From the NCBI RefSeq assembly GCF_002632485.1, contig NZ_NIBU01000003.1, positions 91,833 through 155,832 of the forward strand: a DNA stretch of 64,000 nt, read 5' to 3'. Of the stretch, positions 37,827-49,017 are shown in pieces. The notes under the pieces are model-generated. The model was not told the DNA's origin and made no database searches. It saw only the letters and a list, made by a program, of their open reading frames with translations. Each line of letters starts with the position of its first letter. Within the stretch, counting starts at the first letter, position 1. Source of the stretch: Xenorhabdus innexi. Lineage in GTDB: Bacteria; Pseudomonadota; Gammaproteobacteria; Enterobacterales; Enterobacteriaceae. The translations under genes and the position numbers were made by a program.

Positions 37827-39872
37827 TTAGGGCTTTTCGATTTTTACCTTTTTGCCGCGTAACAGCTTTCTGACCCAAAAGCGGTTAGGGTTTAATGCTG
37901 CTAATGTTTCATTATCGAGAGGCAGGGCCTCACCAAAAATTTGTCCTGCGAGTAACTCAGCACATAGAGGGGCAGAGCACAAGCCTCGAGACCCTAACGC
38001 ACCAATAACAAACAGATCAGAATAGCAGGGAGTATCGTCTATTTTCTCACCGGCCTGCATTTGTAAAGGTAAGTTGGCATATCTTTCCATAATCTCATTG
38101 AGAATAGGCACATTACCAACCATTGGCATATGATCCCGAATGACACATCGTATTCCCTGACGGGATTTATCCTCTGAAATATCGATTTGCTTTACCCATG
38201 CCACATCGGGAAAACATTTGAGTAATCGATCTCGGTTTTCTTGTTGTTCGATAGGAGAATACTCAGTATTTAGCAAATTACGCTGATAACTTGCGCCAAT
38301 GCAGTGGTATTGATTCTGTGGATTGACCGGCGTCATGTAACCATCGTAACACAAGACACTTTTTAGCTGGCTGAGGAGTTTAGTTGTTGGAATATGGCTG
38401 ACCTGCCCACGCACAGCGGTAACGGGCAGTTTTTCAGTTTGCTTAAATTGTGGCAGGCAATGTCCATTGGCAATGATAACCACTTTATGGTTTTTAACCT
38501 GCATTTGCCCCTGATGTTCAATATGCAGTTGCCAGCCGTTTTCATGTTGAGTCAGACGCATTATTTTATGGTTGAAGAGCGTACACATACCAAGTTGTTG
38601 TGCAAGCTTGATGGCTTCCTGAGTCAATTGCCCCGGATAGAGCCATCCACCTTGTGGGTAGTGAACACCATGATAATTGACATCCAGCCCACTCATCTGA
38701 CTAAGCTGCTGGCGATCCATCCCAATAGCAATTTCCTCCGGCCATGTAGTTTCCAGTATGGCGGAGATTTTTTTATCCGTTTTTTCATCATAGGCGAGTT
38801 GGCTGACTCCGCCCCATTGGTGATCAAATAATACTCCCTGATAAGTCAGGTGATCGTACTGGCGACGGGCAAAGGTAAATGCTGAGGTAAAAAAACGTTC
38901 TAATGGGTCATTCTGACCATTCAGTAAGGGATATAATGCCCCCTGCTGATTACCTGATGCATTCAGTGCCGGTTGTTCATCCTGACAATATAAAGTAACT
39001 TTTGCACCCCGACGCAGCAAAGACAATGCCGTAAATGCACTGGCAATACCTCCGCCTATGATGGCAATATCATCAGTACACGTTGCACTCTGGCGGGTAA
39101 ACCAGGGCGTATCGGAGCTGAAAGGGGGAATATCTGGATGTAAAGAGCCAATCAACATCTCTCTTTTACGTCCGAATCCTTTTATTTTTTTGACATCAAA
39201 ACCCGCTTCCTGTAACCCCCGACGTACTAAACCGGCGGATGTAAATGTCGCAAATGTGCCTTCCGGGCGGGAGAATTTTGCCATAGAAGTGAACAGTTGT
39301 TCGCTCCACATTTGCGGATTTTTGGATGGGGCAAAACCATCTAAAAACCACGCATCAACTTTGCCGTTCAGGCCGGAAGTTATCTCAGGTAATAGCTCAT
39401 TTACATCACCAAACCAAAGATCCAGTGTAATCGCACCATTATCCAGAATTAATCGGTGACAACCTGAGAGGGGCAAAGGCCATTGCTGACATAATTCTTC
39501 AGAAAATGGCTGAAGTTCTGGCCAGCGCTGATGGGCATTTTTTAGGTCTGAGGTTTTTAATGGATACTTTTCAAAACTAATGTAATGCAGTCTTTTTAAT
39601 GTGGCATTCGGTGACTGCTGCCTGAAAGCGGAGAAAGCGCGCCAGAGCGCCAGAAAATTTAACCCTGTACCAAATCCTGTTTCGGCGATAACGCAATCAC
39701 AACGGGGGTGAGTGTTAAAACGCTGAGGAAAATGATTGCCTTTCAAAAATACATATACAGTTTCTTCCAACCCGTCTTGATTTGAAAAATAAACATCATC
39801 AAACTGCTCAGAAATAGGTGTGCCCTGTTCATTCCAGCTTAGGGTTGCGCTACTGATAGCACTGTTTTTCAC
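37827..39872 (-). CDS. mnmC: bifunctional tRNA mnm5s2U biosynthesis enzyme MnmC
   Basis: 681 residues. The N-terminal domain (about 1-250) is a SAM methyltransferase with [15 protein letters not shown] and the tail motif [17 protein letters not shown]. The C-terminal domain is an FAD oxidoreductase beginning [19 protein letters not shown]. The FAD part turns cmnm5s2U34 of tRNA into nm5s2U and the methyltransferase finishes mnm5s2U. The GTG at 39872 aligns with the E. coli start; a TTG at 39887 with AGGT upstream would add five residues. Divergent from fabB, as in E. coli. Confidence 0.95.
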   Translation of the reverse strand: MKNSAISSATLSWNEQGTPISEQFDDVYFSNQDGLEETVYVFLKGNHFPQRFNTHPRCDCVIAETGFGTGLNFLALWRAFSAFRQQSPNATLKRLHYISFEKYPLKTSDLKNAHQRWPELQPFSEELCQQWPLPLSGCHRLILDNGAITLDLWFGDVNELLPEITSGLNGKVDAWFLDGFAPSKNPQMWSEQLFTSMAKFSRPEGTFATFTSAGLVRRGLQEAGFDVKKIKGFGRKREMLIGSLHPDIPPFSSDTPWFTRQSATCTDDIAIIGGGIASAFTALSLLRRGAKVTLYCQDEQPALNASGNQQGALYPLLNGQNDPLERFFTSAFTFARRQYDHLTYQGVLFDHQWGGVSQLAYDEKTDKKISAILETTWPEEIAIGMDRQQLSQMSGLDVNYHGVHYPQGGWLYPGQLTQEAIKLAQQLGMCTLFNHKIMRLTQHENGWQLHIEHQGQMQVKNHKVVIIANGHCLPQFKQTEKLPVTAVRGQVSHIPTTKLLSQLKSVLCYDGYMTPVNPQNQYHCIGASYQRNLLNTEYSPIEQQENRDRLLKCFPDVAWVKQIDISEDKSRQGIRCVIRDHMPMVGNVPILNEIMERYANLPLQMQAGEKIDDTPCYSDLFVIGALGSRGLCSAPLCAELLAGQIFGEALPLDNETLAALNPNRFWVRKLLRGKKVKIEKP

Positions 39873-40002
39873 GATACTGTTTTTCAAAATAAGACCTGTA
39901 TTTTTGCGAAGAGTAATAGGGGATTTTAACGGGCTTGAGTCTGTTACACCACCTATTGCGGATCTTAAGAACTGATACTGATCAATTGTTCCATGATTTT
40001 TA

Positions 40003-40020
40003 ACCTGATCGGACTTGTTC
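40003..40020 (+). promoter_or_regulatory. FadR-like activator site of fabB
   Basis: ACCTGATCGGACTTGTTC nearly repeats the characterised E. coli fabB FadR site and fits the FadR consensus. In E. coli FadR activates fabB here. It abuts the FabR site. Confidence 0.75.
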
Positions 40021-40038
40021 AGCGTACAAGTGTACGCT
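40021..40038 (+). promoter_or_regulatory. FabR operator of fabB
   Basis: AGCGTACAAGTGTACGCT is an almost perfect 18-bp dyad matching the FabR recognition sequence in E. coli fabA/fabB promoters. FabR represses fabB according to unsaturated acyl-thioester supply. Confidence 0.82.
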
Positions 40039-40087
40039 AAAGTGCGAGTAGGAAATCCCGCAGGTAAACATATTGATGAGGTAATTA

Positions 40088-41302
40088 ATGAAAAGAGCAG
40101 TAATCACTGGTCTGGGAATTGTTTCCAGTATTGGTAATAACCAGAAAGAGGTGCTGAAATCTCTGAAAGAAGGCCTTTCCGGGATAACTTTTTCCGAAGA
40201 ATTCAAAGAAATGGGGCTTCGCAGCCAAGTTTGGGGAAATGTCAAACTGGATACAACGGGTTTGATTGACCGAAAAACACAGCGTTTTATGAGTGATGCT
40301 TCTGTTTATGCTTATCTGGCTATGGATGAGGCAATCAAAGATTCCGGCCTGCCAGAAGATCAGGTTTCTAATTTACGCACCGGGCTGGTTGTCGGTTCTG
40401 GTGGCGGTTCTCCGCACAATCAGGTTGTCTGTGCGGACGGTATGCGCGCCCGTGGCTTACGGGGTGTCGGGCCTTACATGGTTACAAGAACAATGGCTTC
40501 CGGCATTTCAGCCTGTCTGGCAACTCCATTTAAAATTAAAGGCGTGAACTATTCGATCAGCTCCGCCTGTTCAACTTCTGCACATTGTATCGGTCATGCT
40601 GTTGAGTTAATCCAGCTTGGCAAACAGGATGTTATTTTTGCTGGCGGCGGTGAAGAACTTAGCTGGGAAATAGCCTGTGAATTTGATGCAATGGGGGCAC
40701 TTTCAACCAAATATAATGAAACCCCGGATCGCGCTTCCCGTACTTATGACCAAAACCGCGATGGTTTTGTTATCGCAGGCGGGGGCGGTATTGTGGTTGT
40801 TGAGGAACTGGAACACGCATTAGCCCGTGGTGCACATATTTATGCAGAGGTTATTGGTTACGGAGCCAATTCTGATGGCATGGATATGGTGGCACCTTCA
40901 GGCGAAGGGGCTGTTCGCTGTATGAGAATGGCTATGGATGGCATTGATGGCGAAATAGATTACATAAACACGCATGGCACATCGACACCTGTTGGTGACC
41001 TGAAAGAGCTGGAAGCAATCAGGGAAGTATTTGGCGACAACACACCTGCAATCTCAGCGACCAAAGCGATGACCGGGCATTCTCTGGGAGCGGCTGGTGC
41101 TCAGGAAGCCATTTACAGCCTGTTGATGCTTGAGCACGGGGTTATTGCACCAAGCATTAATATTGAAGAGCTGGATGAAAAAGCGCTTGGTATGAATATT
41201 ATTAGAGAACCGACCGAACGCGAGCTAAGAACAGTAATGTCCAATAGCTTCGGGTTCGGTGGTACAAATGCATCTTTGGTAATGCGTAAATATTCGGACT
41301 GA
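40088..41302 (+). CDS. fabB: 3-oxoacyl-ACP synthase I FabB
   Basis: 404 residues. Condenses acyl-ACP with malonyl-ACP and is essential for elongating cis-3-decenoyl-ACP in unsaturated fatty acid synthesis. The catalytic triad is visible: Cys161 ([14 protein letters not shown]), His296 ([11 protein letters not shown]) and His331 ([14 protein letters not shown]). GAGG precedes the ATG. Control by FadR and FabR is indicated by the two adjoining boxes 50-85 bases upstream. Confidence 0.98.
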   Translation: MKRAVITGLGIVSSIGNNQKEVLKSLKEGLSGITFSEEFKEMGLRSQVWGNVKLDTTGLIDRKTQRFMSDASVYAYLAMDEAIKDSGLPEDQVSNLRTGLVVGSGGGSPHNQVVCADGMRARGLRGVGPYMVTRTMASGISACLATPFKIKGVNYSISSACSTSAHCIGHAVELIQLGKQDVIFAGGGEELSWEIACEFDAMGALSTKYNETPDRASRTYDQNRDGFVIAGGGGIVVVEELEHALARGAHIYAEVIGYGANSDGMDMVAPSGEGAVRCMRMAMDGIDGEIDYINTHGTSTPVGDLKELEAIREVFGDNTPAISATKAMTGHSLGAAGAQEAIYSLLMLEHGVIAPSINIEELDEKALGMNIIREPTERELRTVMSNSFGFGGTNASLVMRKYSD

Positions 41303-41345
41303 TTTTCTGAATTTCTGAAGCCGGAAATTTATCGTTCTGAATAAA

Positions 41346-41374
41346 AGCCAATTCATCAGTTAGGTGGATTGGCT
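41346..41374. terminator. possible bidirectional terminator between fabB and tctA
   Basis: AGCCAATTC (41346-41354) and GGATTGGCT (41366-41374) pair with one wobble and an 11-base loop; an A-run precedes it. It overlaps the last codons of tctA. Confidence 0.4.
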
Positions 41375-42883
41375 ATAAATCTTCCCGTTTTTCTGACGTC
41401 TTTTACGGATACCCCGCAATATAGGCGGAATAATCAGAACCAGTGCCGCTAATACCAGTAGGGATTGAGCGATAGCACTGCTCCAAAGGATATCAAAACT
41501 ACCGTTGCTGATTGAAAGTGCCCGCCTTAAGTTTTGTTCCAGCATTTCACCTAACACAAATCCCAGAATAAGTGGTGACATCGGGAAGTTCATTTTCCTG
41601 AGAATGTAACCCAAAACGCCCAGACCAACCATCAACATCAGATCGAACGTTGTGCTGTGTACTGCATAAACGCCGACGGCTGAAATGGTGGCGATGACCG
41701 GTACTAAAAACCACAGAGGGATACTCAGCATACGGGTAAATAACCCAATCATCGGAATATTCATAATCAGCAACAGAATATTGGCAATGAGCAGTGCAGC
41801 GATTAATCCCCATACGATATCCGGCTGCTCTGTAAACATGGCAGGCCCCGGTGTGATGTTATAAAGAGTCAGTGCACCTATCATGACTGCTGTAGTGCCT
41901 GAGCCGGGTACGCCGAGCGTAAGCATAGGAATGAACGAACCACATGCAGAGGCATTATTAGCCGCTTCAGGAGCAGCCACCCCCCGAATATCACCTTTAC
42001 CAAACGAATCACTGTTACCGCTGAGCCGCTTTTCTGTCATATATGTGATTGCGCTGGCAATGGTCGCGCCTGCCCCCGGCAATATTCCGACAAAGAAACC
42101 AATAACGGATGAACGTAATATTGGTCCGGTACAGGTCTGAGCTTCTTTTTTATTAAAAAGTAATCTTCCGGTTTTGCTTATGACTTTTTGGCCGGTAGAA
42201 GTGCTCTCCAGCATCAGCAGAATTTCGCTGACGGAAAACAGCCCAATGACAACGACAATAAACTGAATACCATCGGAGAGATGGACACTATCGAAGGTGA
42301 AACGATAAACCCCGGTATTGGCATCAACGCCTACGGTGGCTAAACCCAAACCAATCAGGGCTGCCAGTAGCGATTTAACCGGATTCTGGCTCATCATGCT
42401 GCCAAGACAGGCAATGGCAAACACCATCAGGGCAAAATATTCAGCAGGCCCGAATGCTAACGACCATTTTGCCAGAAGTGGCGCAAACAAAATGATACCA
42501 GCAATGGCCAACAGTGAGCCACAGAATGAACTGACGGCTGAGATAGATAATGCAACCCCGGCTTTGCCCTGTTTTGCCATTGGGTGCCCGTCCAGTGCAG
42601 TCATTATTGCTGCTGCATCCCCCGGCACATTCAGCAGAATTGAAGATATCCGTCCTCCGTATTCGCAGCCAATATAGACTGTCGCCAGTAAGATTAAAGC
42701 CGATTCTGCGGGGAGCTTCAGAGCAAAAGCCAATGGTAATAAAATCGCTACACCATTTATCGGGCCAAGCCCCGGAAGCAGGCCAACAACAGTACCAATA
42801 AAACAACCGATTAATGCAATAACCAGATTTTTGGGGATTAATGCGACTTCAAAACCGTGCGTGAGGTATATCCATGTATCCAT
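41360..42883 (-). CDS. tctA: tripartite tricarboxylate transporter, large membrane subunit TctA
   Basis: 507 residues, about 12 membrane helices. Family blocks: [21 protein letters not shown] near residue 33-53, [15 protein letters not shown], and the second glycine-rich [18 protein letters not shown]. It forms the channel with TctB and takes substrate from the periplasmic protein TctC, driven by an ion gradient. Citrate and other tricarboxylates are the classical substrates; family members also move dicarboxylates or aromatic acids. Last gene of tctC-tctB-tctA. Confidence 0.93.
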   Translation of the reverse strand: MDTWIYLTHGFEVALIPKNLVIALIGCFIGTVVGLLPGLGPINGVAILLPLAFALKLPAESALILLATVYIGCEYGGRISSILLNVPGDAAAIMTALDGHPMAKQGKAGVALSISAVSSFCGSLLAIAGIILFAPLLAKWSLAFGPAEYFALMVFAIACLGSMMSQNPVKSLLAALIGLGLATVGVDANTGVYRFTFDSVHLSDGIQFIVVVIGLFSVSEILLMLESTSTGQKVISKTGRLLFNKKEAQTCTGPILRSSVIGFFVGILPGAGATIASAITYMTEKRLSGNSDSFGKGDIRGVAAPEAANNASACGSFIPMLTLGVPGSGTTAVMIGALTLYNITPGPAMFTEQPDIVWGLIAALLIANILLLIMNIPMIGLFTRMLSIPLWFLVPVIATISAVGVYAVHSTTFDLMLMVGLGVLGYILRKMNFPMSPLILGFVLGEMLEQNLRRALSISNGSFDILWSSAIAQSLLVLAALVLIIPPILRGIRKRRQKNGKIYSQST

Positions 42884-42892
42884 TTTATCTCC

Positions 42893-43324
42893 TTACCTGA
42901 ACAGGCTGCCAAGCGGCAGAGTGACATCTAACAGGCGATCAAAGATAAAAAAGAGAGAGATACCTAAGATCACGCCAGAAATAATTGCGGCGGGAAGAGT
43001 GGCGTTAAATAGTAACGCGATACTGACAGTCAGTAATGTTGTTGCCAGAGGGAAGCCTAACCATTCAAACATTCCGGCATAAAAGGTCAGGCAAACAATC
43101 AGTAATAATAAACGGCGTAATGCTTGTGGAGCAGGCCAGTCAACGATTTCAGGTTTTCTGAACAGCATTAGCAGTGCACACAATGCCATTAATGAAATAA
43201 TGGCAATCGGGAAAGGACGAGGGCCCAATGGTTCATAATTGTATTCACTGTGGATACTCCAGCCAATGCTCAGCCCTATTGTGCACAGTACTAACCAGAT
43301 AATGGCAAAAATACGATCACTCAT
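42893..43324 (-). CDS. tctB: tripartite tricarboxylate transporter, small membrane subunit TctB
   Basis: 143 residues with four hydrophobic helices, the size and layout of TctB. Poorly conserved family, assigned largely by position: nine bases before tctA and 13 after tctC. GPRPFPIAI after the first helix is the usual TctB phrase. Confidence 0.9.
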   Translation of the reverse strand: MSDRIFAIIWLVLCTIGLSIGWSIHSEYNYEPLGPRPFPIAIISLMALCALLMLFRKPEIVDWPAPQALRRLLLLIVCLTFYAGMFEWLGFPLATTLLTVSIALLFNATLPAAIISGVILGISLFFIFDRLLDVTLPLGSLFR

Positions 43325-43337
43325 AATACAATTCCTG

Positions 43338-44312
43338 TTATTTTGCTAAACCAAAAGATTTAGCCATTTCATGGTACTGAGTAACCTGTTTTTTCACATA
43401 ATCATCCAGCTCTTTACCTGTCATATTGAATTCAAACAGGCCACGTAGTTCACGCTGTTTTTTAAATTCATCGGATTGTTGCAGTTTGTTGAAGGTATCA
43501 ACCCACCATTGATATTGTTCATCAGAAACTTTCGGTCCCATGTAAAAACCCCGGATAACAGGCCATACAATGTCATAACCTTGCTCTTTGGCTGTCGGGA
43601 TACCGGCCAGAACGCCATCAAGTCTTTTATCGGTATAGACGGCAAGAACACGGATCTTATTACTTGTCAGGTAAGGTAAGACTTCGCTGATATCGCCGGA
43701 ATAAACCTGTATATGATTACCCAGCAGGGCGGTGAGAGATTCTCCTCCGCCTTCGAAGGCAACATAACGCATTTTGTGTGGATCAATACCGGCTTCTTTC
43801 ACCAGTAATGCGGTCTTCATCCAATCCTGACCGCCGATGGAAGCACCTGCACCAAACACAATACTGGCAGGGTTATTCTGGAGTGCATCAATGAGATCTT
43901 TTAAGGTCTTGTAAGGCGAATCCTGACGTACGGCAATCATACCGTAATCTGTACCAACACCTGCCAGCCAGCGGACATCATCCACGTTGTAACGTCCGAA
44001 CTTCCCCTGAGCAAGATTTAACAGTGAACCGCCGGAAAAGGCGACAATTGTTCCCGGTTCGGCAGGGCGCTGGGCAACAATAGCGTTATAGGCAACTGCA
44101 CCGACACCCCCGGGCATAAATGTTACCCGCATGGGGGAATTAATGGTTTTAGTCTCCAGTAATGAGACCTGAGCTAATTTACAGGTTAAATCGAACCCAC
44201 CACCCGGTTTCGCTGGGGCGATACATTCAGTTCTGTCAGGGGCGTTGGCTGCGAAGGTATTGATAGAAAAAAGTAAACCGGTAGTTGCTAATAATGCCTT
44301 TAGTTTTTTCAT
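43338..44312 (-). CDS. tctC: tripartite tricarboxylate transporter, periplasmic binding protein TctC
   Basis: 324 residues from the ATG at 44312, which has GAGGAA upstream and gives a clear signal peptide (MKKLKALLATTGLLF, cleavage after TFAANA); longer frames add an implausible leader. Member of the Bug/TctC family of solute receptors: IAPAKPGGGFDLTCKLAQ binds the carboxylate, and VTFMPGGVGAVAYNAIVAQ follows. It captures a carboxylate in the periplasm for TctBA. No TctDE two-component system lies beside it, unlike in Salmonella. Confidence 0.92.
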   Translation of the reverse strand: MKKLKALLATTGLLFSINTFAANAPDRTECIAPAKPGGGFDLTCKLAQVSLLETKTINSPMRVTFMPGGVGAVAYNAIVAQRPAEPGTIVAFSGGSLLNLAQGKFGRYNVDDVRWLAGVGTDYGMIAVRQDSPYKTLKDLIDALQNNPASIVFGAGASIGGQDWMKTALLVKEAGIDPHKMRYVAFEGGGESLTALLGNHIQVYSGDISEVLPYLTSNKIRVLAVYTDKRLDGVLAGIPTAKEQGYDIVWPVIRGFYMGPKVSDEQYQWWVDTFNKLQQSDEFKKQRELRGLFEFNMTGKELDDYVKKQVTQYHEMAKSFGLAK

Positions 44313-44791
44313 TTTTTTATTCCTCATGTGGCACCAGTACAGGTGACAATTCAATAAAACGCTGGTGCATTATTATTTATAGAACCGAAATCCTTTATTA
44401 ACCGTGAAAAATGTTTATATGTGATATTAATCACTTAATATCATGTATAGCCTATTTCAAATTCATCAAGAATTTTATTATCACAATTTATTGAAAATAT
44501 AGTGAATCCGATCTGATATTTATTTTCTGATAAAATACGACTTAAATGTACCATTTAATAGAATGGAGCATTAAAAAATATTAATAGTAAAATAATTTCA
44601 ATGGTTATATGTTCGATGGGGTTCAGGTTCTAATAATGCAATAAAAATTAGATTTAATTCGAATGATTAAAAATACGTTTATATAAAAATATTATATGGA
44701 GAAAAAATGATTCAGTTTTTCAGTTACCGCCCAAAGATAAGTAGGGCGATAACTGATGAGAAAGTGATTTAACTTGCAGATAATTAACTTT
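44313..44791. other. AT-rich intergenic region upstream of tctC
   Basis: 479 bases with no supported gene. It must contain the tctC promoter. The part near 44405-44450 has ATGTGATATTAATCACTTA, loosely like a CRP or FNR half-site pair, which I do not score further. Confidence 0.4.
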
Positions 44792-45691
44792 TTATTCTTT
44801 TCTCTGTTTTTTGCTGTAGCTGTTAATAGGGGTACGTAGTTGTTGAGCAATAATAACACCAACCAGAACAATACCACCTCCGATAAGATGATAGCTATAC
44901 ATCTTCTCATGAAGTACTGCAATCGCAATAATAGCGGTAAAAACCGGAGCCAGATTCATAAATATTGATGCCATATTTGCACCAAGTCGGGTAACTCCCT
45001 GTATCCACACATAAGGGGCAATAATTGAAGCAGGAATACCGGCAAACAAAACAAGAGAAATATTATCACTGGTCAGCCGGACATCTTCTGTCATTATAAA
45101 ATTGGGCAAAAGTAATAACACGCCAAACCCGATTTGTATATAAAGTGCCTGCCAGTTGGGTAATGGAATTGCCCAGCGTTTGGTCAGAACTCCGTACAGC
45201 GCATAAGCGGCCGCTGCAATAAACATCATGACATCGCCGATTCCTAATCCGTTCTGTAACAGAGTGGAAGGTTCACCTTTACCCACTAACCATATGAGTC
45301 CAAACAGTGAAAAAGCGGTTCCGATCAGAATGCCAACAGTCGGTGTGACCCGTAGAACAAATATACTGAGTATGATCGTCAGTAGCGGAATTAATGAGGT
45401 TAAGATCCCGATCAGTGTTGCACTGACAGTGTGAGCGGCATAGTAAACCAGACTTTGATTAAGAACCATACCAAGCAAACCCAGAATCAATAACTTCCAC
45501 CAGTGTGGAATGATCGTTTTCCACTGTTTCAGTACCGGTAATAAGATAAAAGGACTCAAAGCCAAAAACGCGATAAACCAACGATAAAAAGCGATAGCGC
45601 CGGGTTCAATGGCGGTGGCGGCGGATTTACTGACGACGACGTTGGCTGACCAAATCAGTACAGCAATAAGGGGAAATAATAAATTCTTCAT
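44792..45691 (-). CDS. DMT superfamily (EamA) transporter
   Basis: 299 residues, ten hydrophobic helices in two EamA repeats. The first begins FPLIAVLIWSANVVVSKSAA, the second near GDVMMFIAAAAYALYGVLTK. These are inner-membrane exporters or importers of metabolites such as amino acids, sugars or purines; the substrate is unknown. Divergent from an AraC-type regulator 165 bases away, which may control it. Confidence 0.88.
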   Translation of the reverse strand: MKNLLFPLIAVLIWSANVVVSKSAATAIEPGAIAFYRWFIAFLALSPFILLPVLKQWKTIIPHWWKLLILGLLGMVLNQSLVYYAAHTVSATLIGILTSLIPLLTIILSIFVLRVTPTVGILIGTAFSLFGLIWLVGKGEPSTLLQNGLGIGDVMMFIAAAAYALYGVLTKRWAIPLPNWQALYIQIGFGVLLLLPNFIMTEDVRLTSDNISLVLFAGIPASIIAPYVWIQGVTRLGANMASIFMNLAPVFTAIIAIAVLHEKMYSYHLIGGGIVLVGVIIAQQLRTPINSYSKKQRKE

Positions 45692-45856
45692 TGAGTTAAA
45701 TTGTGTGTGTAGAACATTGTGTGCTTAGTGTAGCAGTGACCGATTTATTGTATATATTTATAATCCGCCAACTGATGTGGCAATCAGGACAAATTATTAT
45801 AAATTCCCCTCTGTTTTTTGGATAAAAAATGAATTTTCTGAAAGGGAGTTAACCAA

Positions 45857-46618
45857 ATGATGTTGCAGTTACCGGACTGGGATATGCCCAACACCCTCCT
45901 TTTTCGTGATGAAACTCTGAGTGCTGATACTGAATTTATGCTGCATTCCCATCCATTCGGCCAGTTAATTTATGTCGTATGCGGCGTTATGGAAATGACG
46001 GTGGGAGGGCAACGTTTTCTGGCTCCCCCGGAATTTTGTATCTGGATACCGAAAAATAGCGTTCATTCGAGTTATAACCGGAAAACCATGCGGTTTTGGA
46101 TAATCGATATTTCGCCACAATTGAGCAAATCCTTACCCCAACAGCCATGCATTATCCGGTTAAGTGCTATTTTTAATGCCATTATGCAAGATTTCTTTAG
46201 CCGTAAGGTGATACGGCCACATGCCGAAAAAGATCGGCGGCTGGTACAGGTTCTGATTGATCAGCTTGAACTTTCACCCAGTCAGAATACTTACCTGCCT
46301 TCATCAAAAGATAAACTTCTTGCGCCGATCTTGCAGGAATTGGAGCACAACCCTGCGGATAATACTTCATTGGCAACATGGGCAAAGAAGCGTTATACCT
46401 CGGAAAGAACTTTATCACGCCGTTGTCAGCAAGAATTAGGCATGTCTTTTAGTGAATGGCGGCAGCGTCTGCGCTTTCTGCACGCGATTTCCTTGCTGGG
46501 ACAGGGAAAAAGTGTTTATGAAATTGCATTTGATGTTGGCTATAGTTCATCGTCCGCTTTTATTGCTATGTTTCAACAAATTTCCGGAACAACACCTGAA
46601 CGTTTCAGGAAAGGATGA
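45857..46618 (+). CDS. AraC family transcriptional regulator
   Basis: 253 residues. The N-terminal cupin-like sensor has HSHPFGQLIYVVCGVMEM and ends near WIPKNSVHSSYN. The C-terminal double helix-turn-helix runs from LATWAKKRYTSERTLSRRCQQ to the AraC signature IAFDVGYSSSSAFIAMFQQ and GTTPERFRKG. GGGAG precedes the ATG. The layout resembles regulators such as NimR that control an adjacent divergent exporter, here the DMT transporter. The ligand is unknown. Confidence 0.9.
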   Translation: MMLQLPDWDMPNTLLFRDETLSADTEFMLHSHPFGQLIYVVCGVMEMTVGGQRFLAPPEFCIWIPKNSVHSSYNRKTMRFWIIDISPQLSKSLPQQPCIIRLSAIFNAIMQDFFSRKVIRPHAEKDRRLVQVLIDQLELSPSQNTYLPSSKDKLLAPILQELEHNPADNTSLATWAKKRYTSERTLSRRCQQELGMSFSEWRQRLRFLHAISLLGQGKSVYEIAFDVGYSSSSAFIAMFQQISGTTPERFRKG

Positions 46619-46764
46619 TCGGGAATTGAAACGAATTAGTGAACGATAAACTGCGAAAAACCGCTCATAAAGGGTCAGCCAGAAAGATAAAGGGATATTA
46701 GGCATTATGTCGATAAAATGGCAGAATAACGGATCACGCCCACTTCACTCGTTGGATAAGAAAA

Positions 46765-47892
46765 GTGAAAATTTTAGTCGATGAAAATATGCCTTATGCT
46801 GAACAACTCTTTAAACAATTAGGAGAAGTTCAGGCTATTCCGGGGCGCCCTGTGCCTGAGGGAGTGCTGGAACATGCAGATGCCTTTATGGTGCGTTCTG
46901 TCACTAAAGTTAATGAGTCCCTGTTAAAAGGTAGTGCTGTAAAATTTATCGGAACCGCTACCGCAGGTATGGATCATGTTGATCAGCCGTGGTTAGAGCA
47001 GGCTGGGATTGGTTTTTCTGCTGCCCCCGGATGCAACGCTATTGCTGTCGTTGAATATGTGCTCTCCGCGCTGATGGTTCTGGCAGAACAAGATCAGTTT
47101 CAGTTGAAGGATAAAACGGTCGGTATTGTTGGTGTTGGTAATGTCGGAGGGCGTTTGGCCACACGACTGACTGCTCTGGGCGTGAAAACTCTGTTGTGTG
47201 ATCCACCACGGGCAGATCGGGGAGATGAAGGTGAATTCTGGCCTTTGGAAAAGTTGGTCAGCGAGGCCGATATTCTGACATTCCATACCCCGCTTAACAC
47301 ATCAGGCCCTTATCAGACCTATCATCTGGCAGATGCAGAACTGCTTTCTGCCTTACCGGATAACCGAATCTTAATTAATGCCAGCCGTGGTGAAGTGGTT
47401 GATAATCAGGCATTGCTGTCAGCTTTACAAAACGGAAAAAAATTGCGTACCGTACTTGATGTCTGGGAGCCGGAACCTAACCTTTCATTACCTTTGTTGG
47501 CGCTGGTTGATATCGGTACGCCACATATTGCGGGATATACTCTGGAAGGCAAAGCCCGTGGTACAACTCAGGTTTTTGAGGCGTATTGTGAATTTTTAGG
47601 GCAGCCCCAGAAGACGACACTGTCTGACTTGCTGCCGGAGTCTGATTTCAGTCATATAACGGTTCGTGGTGAAGTGACACAAAGCATCCTGAAGCGTCTG
47701 ATGCATTTAGTGTATGATGTGCGCCGCGATGATGCACCACTGCGTCAGGTAGCCGGACAGACTGGTGCTTTCGACCAGCTACGGAAGAATTATCCAGAAC
47801 GTCGTGAATGGTCTTCCCTGACAGTGCATTGTGACTGTGAAAGCAGTGCTCAATTACTATCCCAGATTGGGTTTAATACTAAAATCATTTAA
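46765..47892 (+). CDS. pdxB: erythronate-4-phosphate dehydrogenase
   Basis: 375 residues with a GTG start (reads [16 protein letters not shown]). Second step of pyridoxal phosphate synthesis: oxidises 4-phosphoerythronate with NAD+. The D-2-hydroxyacid dehydrogenase fold shows [16 protein letters not shown] (nucleotide loop), [14 protein letters not shown] and the catalytic histidine in [17 protein letters not shown]. The extra C-terminal PdxB dimerisation region is present. Followed by usg and truA, as in E. coli. Confidence 0.96.
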   Translation: MKILVDENMPYAEQLFKQLGEVQAIPGRPVPEGVLEHADAFMVRSVTKVNESLLKGSAVKFIGTATAGMDHVDQPWLEQAGIGFSAAPGCNAIAVVEYVLSALMVLAEQDQFQLKDKTVGIVGVGNVGGRLATRLTALGVKTLLCDPPRADRGDEGEFWPLEKLVSEADILTFHTPLNTSGPYQTYHLADAELLSALPDNRILINASRGEVVDNQALLSALQNGKKLRTVLDVWEPEPNLSLPLLALVDIGTPHIAGYTLEGKARGTTQVFEAYCEFLGQPQKTTLSDLLPESDFSHITVRGEVTQSILKRLMHLVYDVRRDDAPLRQVAGQTGAFDQLRKNYPERREWSSLTVHCDCESSAQLLSQIGFNTKII

Positions 47893-48006
47893 AAACAGTT
47901 AATTAAAAGTTTTGAATTAGCCGTATTGAATTAACTGTATTTGAATTAACAACAGGCAGAATTCTCTGCCTGCCAGCAAAATAAAAGAGAAGTGGAGAAA
48001 ACCAAC

Positions 48007-49017
48007 ATGTCAGAAGGTTGGAATATTGCGCTATTGGGTGCAACGGGCGCAGTAGGTGAAGTGATATTGGCGTTACTACAGGAGCGCCAGTTTCCGGTTG
48101 GTGAACTGCATCTTCTTGCCAGTGAGCAAAGCGTCGGGAAAATCCAGCGTTTTAATGGTAAAAATATCACCGTTCGTGATGTTGCCGAATTTGACTGGTC
48201 ACAGGTACAGCTCGCATTTTTTGCTGTAGGCATGGAAGTCACAGCGCAGCATATTGCGCAGGCAACAGAAGCGGGTTGTCTGGTGATTGACAGCAGCGGG
48301 TTGTTTGCGGCTGAACCAGATGTTCCATTAGTTGTGCCAACAGTAAACCCACATGCACTGGCGGAATACCGTAACCGTAATATTGTTGCGGTTGCAGATA
48401 GCGCAGCCAGTCAGGTGTTAACTGCCATCAAACCTTTAATTGATACTGCGGGTATTGCACGTTTACAACTGACCAATATCCTGCCGGTTTCTGTTCATGG
48501 TAAAGCCGCTATAGAAGAACTGGCGGGGCAGAGTGCCCGTTTATTGAATGGCATTCCGCCAGATGAAGGGCATTTCAATAAACAATTGGCATTTAACTTA
48601 TTGCCTTTGTTGCCTGATGCGGAAGGGACAGTACGTGAAGAGCGCCGAATTGTCGATCAGGTTCGCAGAATATTGCAGGATGAAGGTTTACCTGTTTCGG
48701 TGAGCTGTGTTCAGTCTTCTGTATTTTACGGTATTGGCCAGATGGTGAGTGTGGAAACATTGCGTCCGGTTGGCGTAGAAGAAGCTCGCAGCGAGTTTGA
48801 ACGTCTTGAAGAAATTAAGGTCTCAGAAGAAGGGGATTTCCCGACTCAGGTGACTGACGCATCAGGTACAGATGGGTTAAGCATCGGCTGTTTGCGTAAT
48901 GATTATGGAATGCCGGAGATGTTACAGTTCTGGTCTGTTGCCGATAATATTCGTTTCGGCGGTGCTTTAATGGCGGTTGAAGTCGCAGAGAAACTGATGC
49001 AGGAGCAATTTTACTGA
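48007..49017 (+). CDS. usg: Usg, aspartate-semialdehyde dehydrogenase-like protein
   Basis: 336 residues from the ATG at 48007 (GGAGAAAACCAAC upstream). Homologous to aspartate-semialdehyde dehydrogenase: NAD(P) loop [17 protein letters not shown] and terminal block [18 protein letters not shown]. The catalytic cysteine of true Asd enzymes is not there: the equivalent stretch reads [13 protein letters not shown]. It is therefore probably not a working Asd, as also for E. coli Usg. Its function is unknown. Its TGA overlaps the truA ATG by one base. Confidence 0.93.
   Translation: MSEGWNIALLGATGAVGEVILALLQERQFPVGELHLLASEQSVGKIQRFNGKNITVRDVAEFDWSQVQLAFFAVGMEVTAQHIAQATEAGCLVIDSSGLFAAEPDVPLVVPTVNPHALAEYRNRNIVAVADSAASQVLTAIKPLIDTAGIARLQLTNILPVSVHGKAAIEELAGQSARLLNGIPPDEGHFNKQLAFNLLPLLPDAEGTVREERRIVDQVRRILQDEGLPVSVSCVQSSVFYGIGQMVSVETLRPVGVEEARSEFERLEEIKVSEEGDFPTQVTDASGTDGLSIGCLRNDYGMPEMLQFWSVADNIRFGGALMAVEVAEKLMQEQFY

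Noticed and set aside
44692..44928. 78-codon frame after the DMT transporter gene
   Set aside because: Overlaps the end of that gene in another frame and shows no family or start signal.
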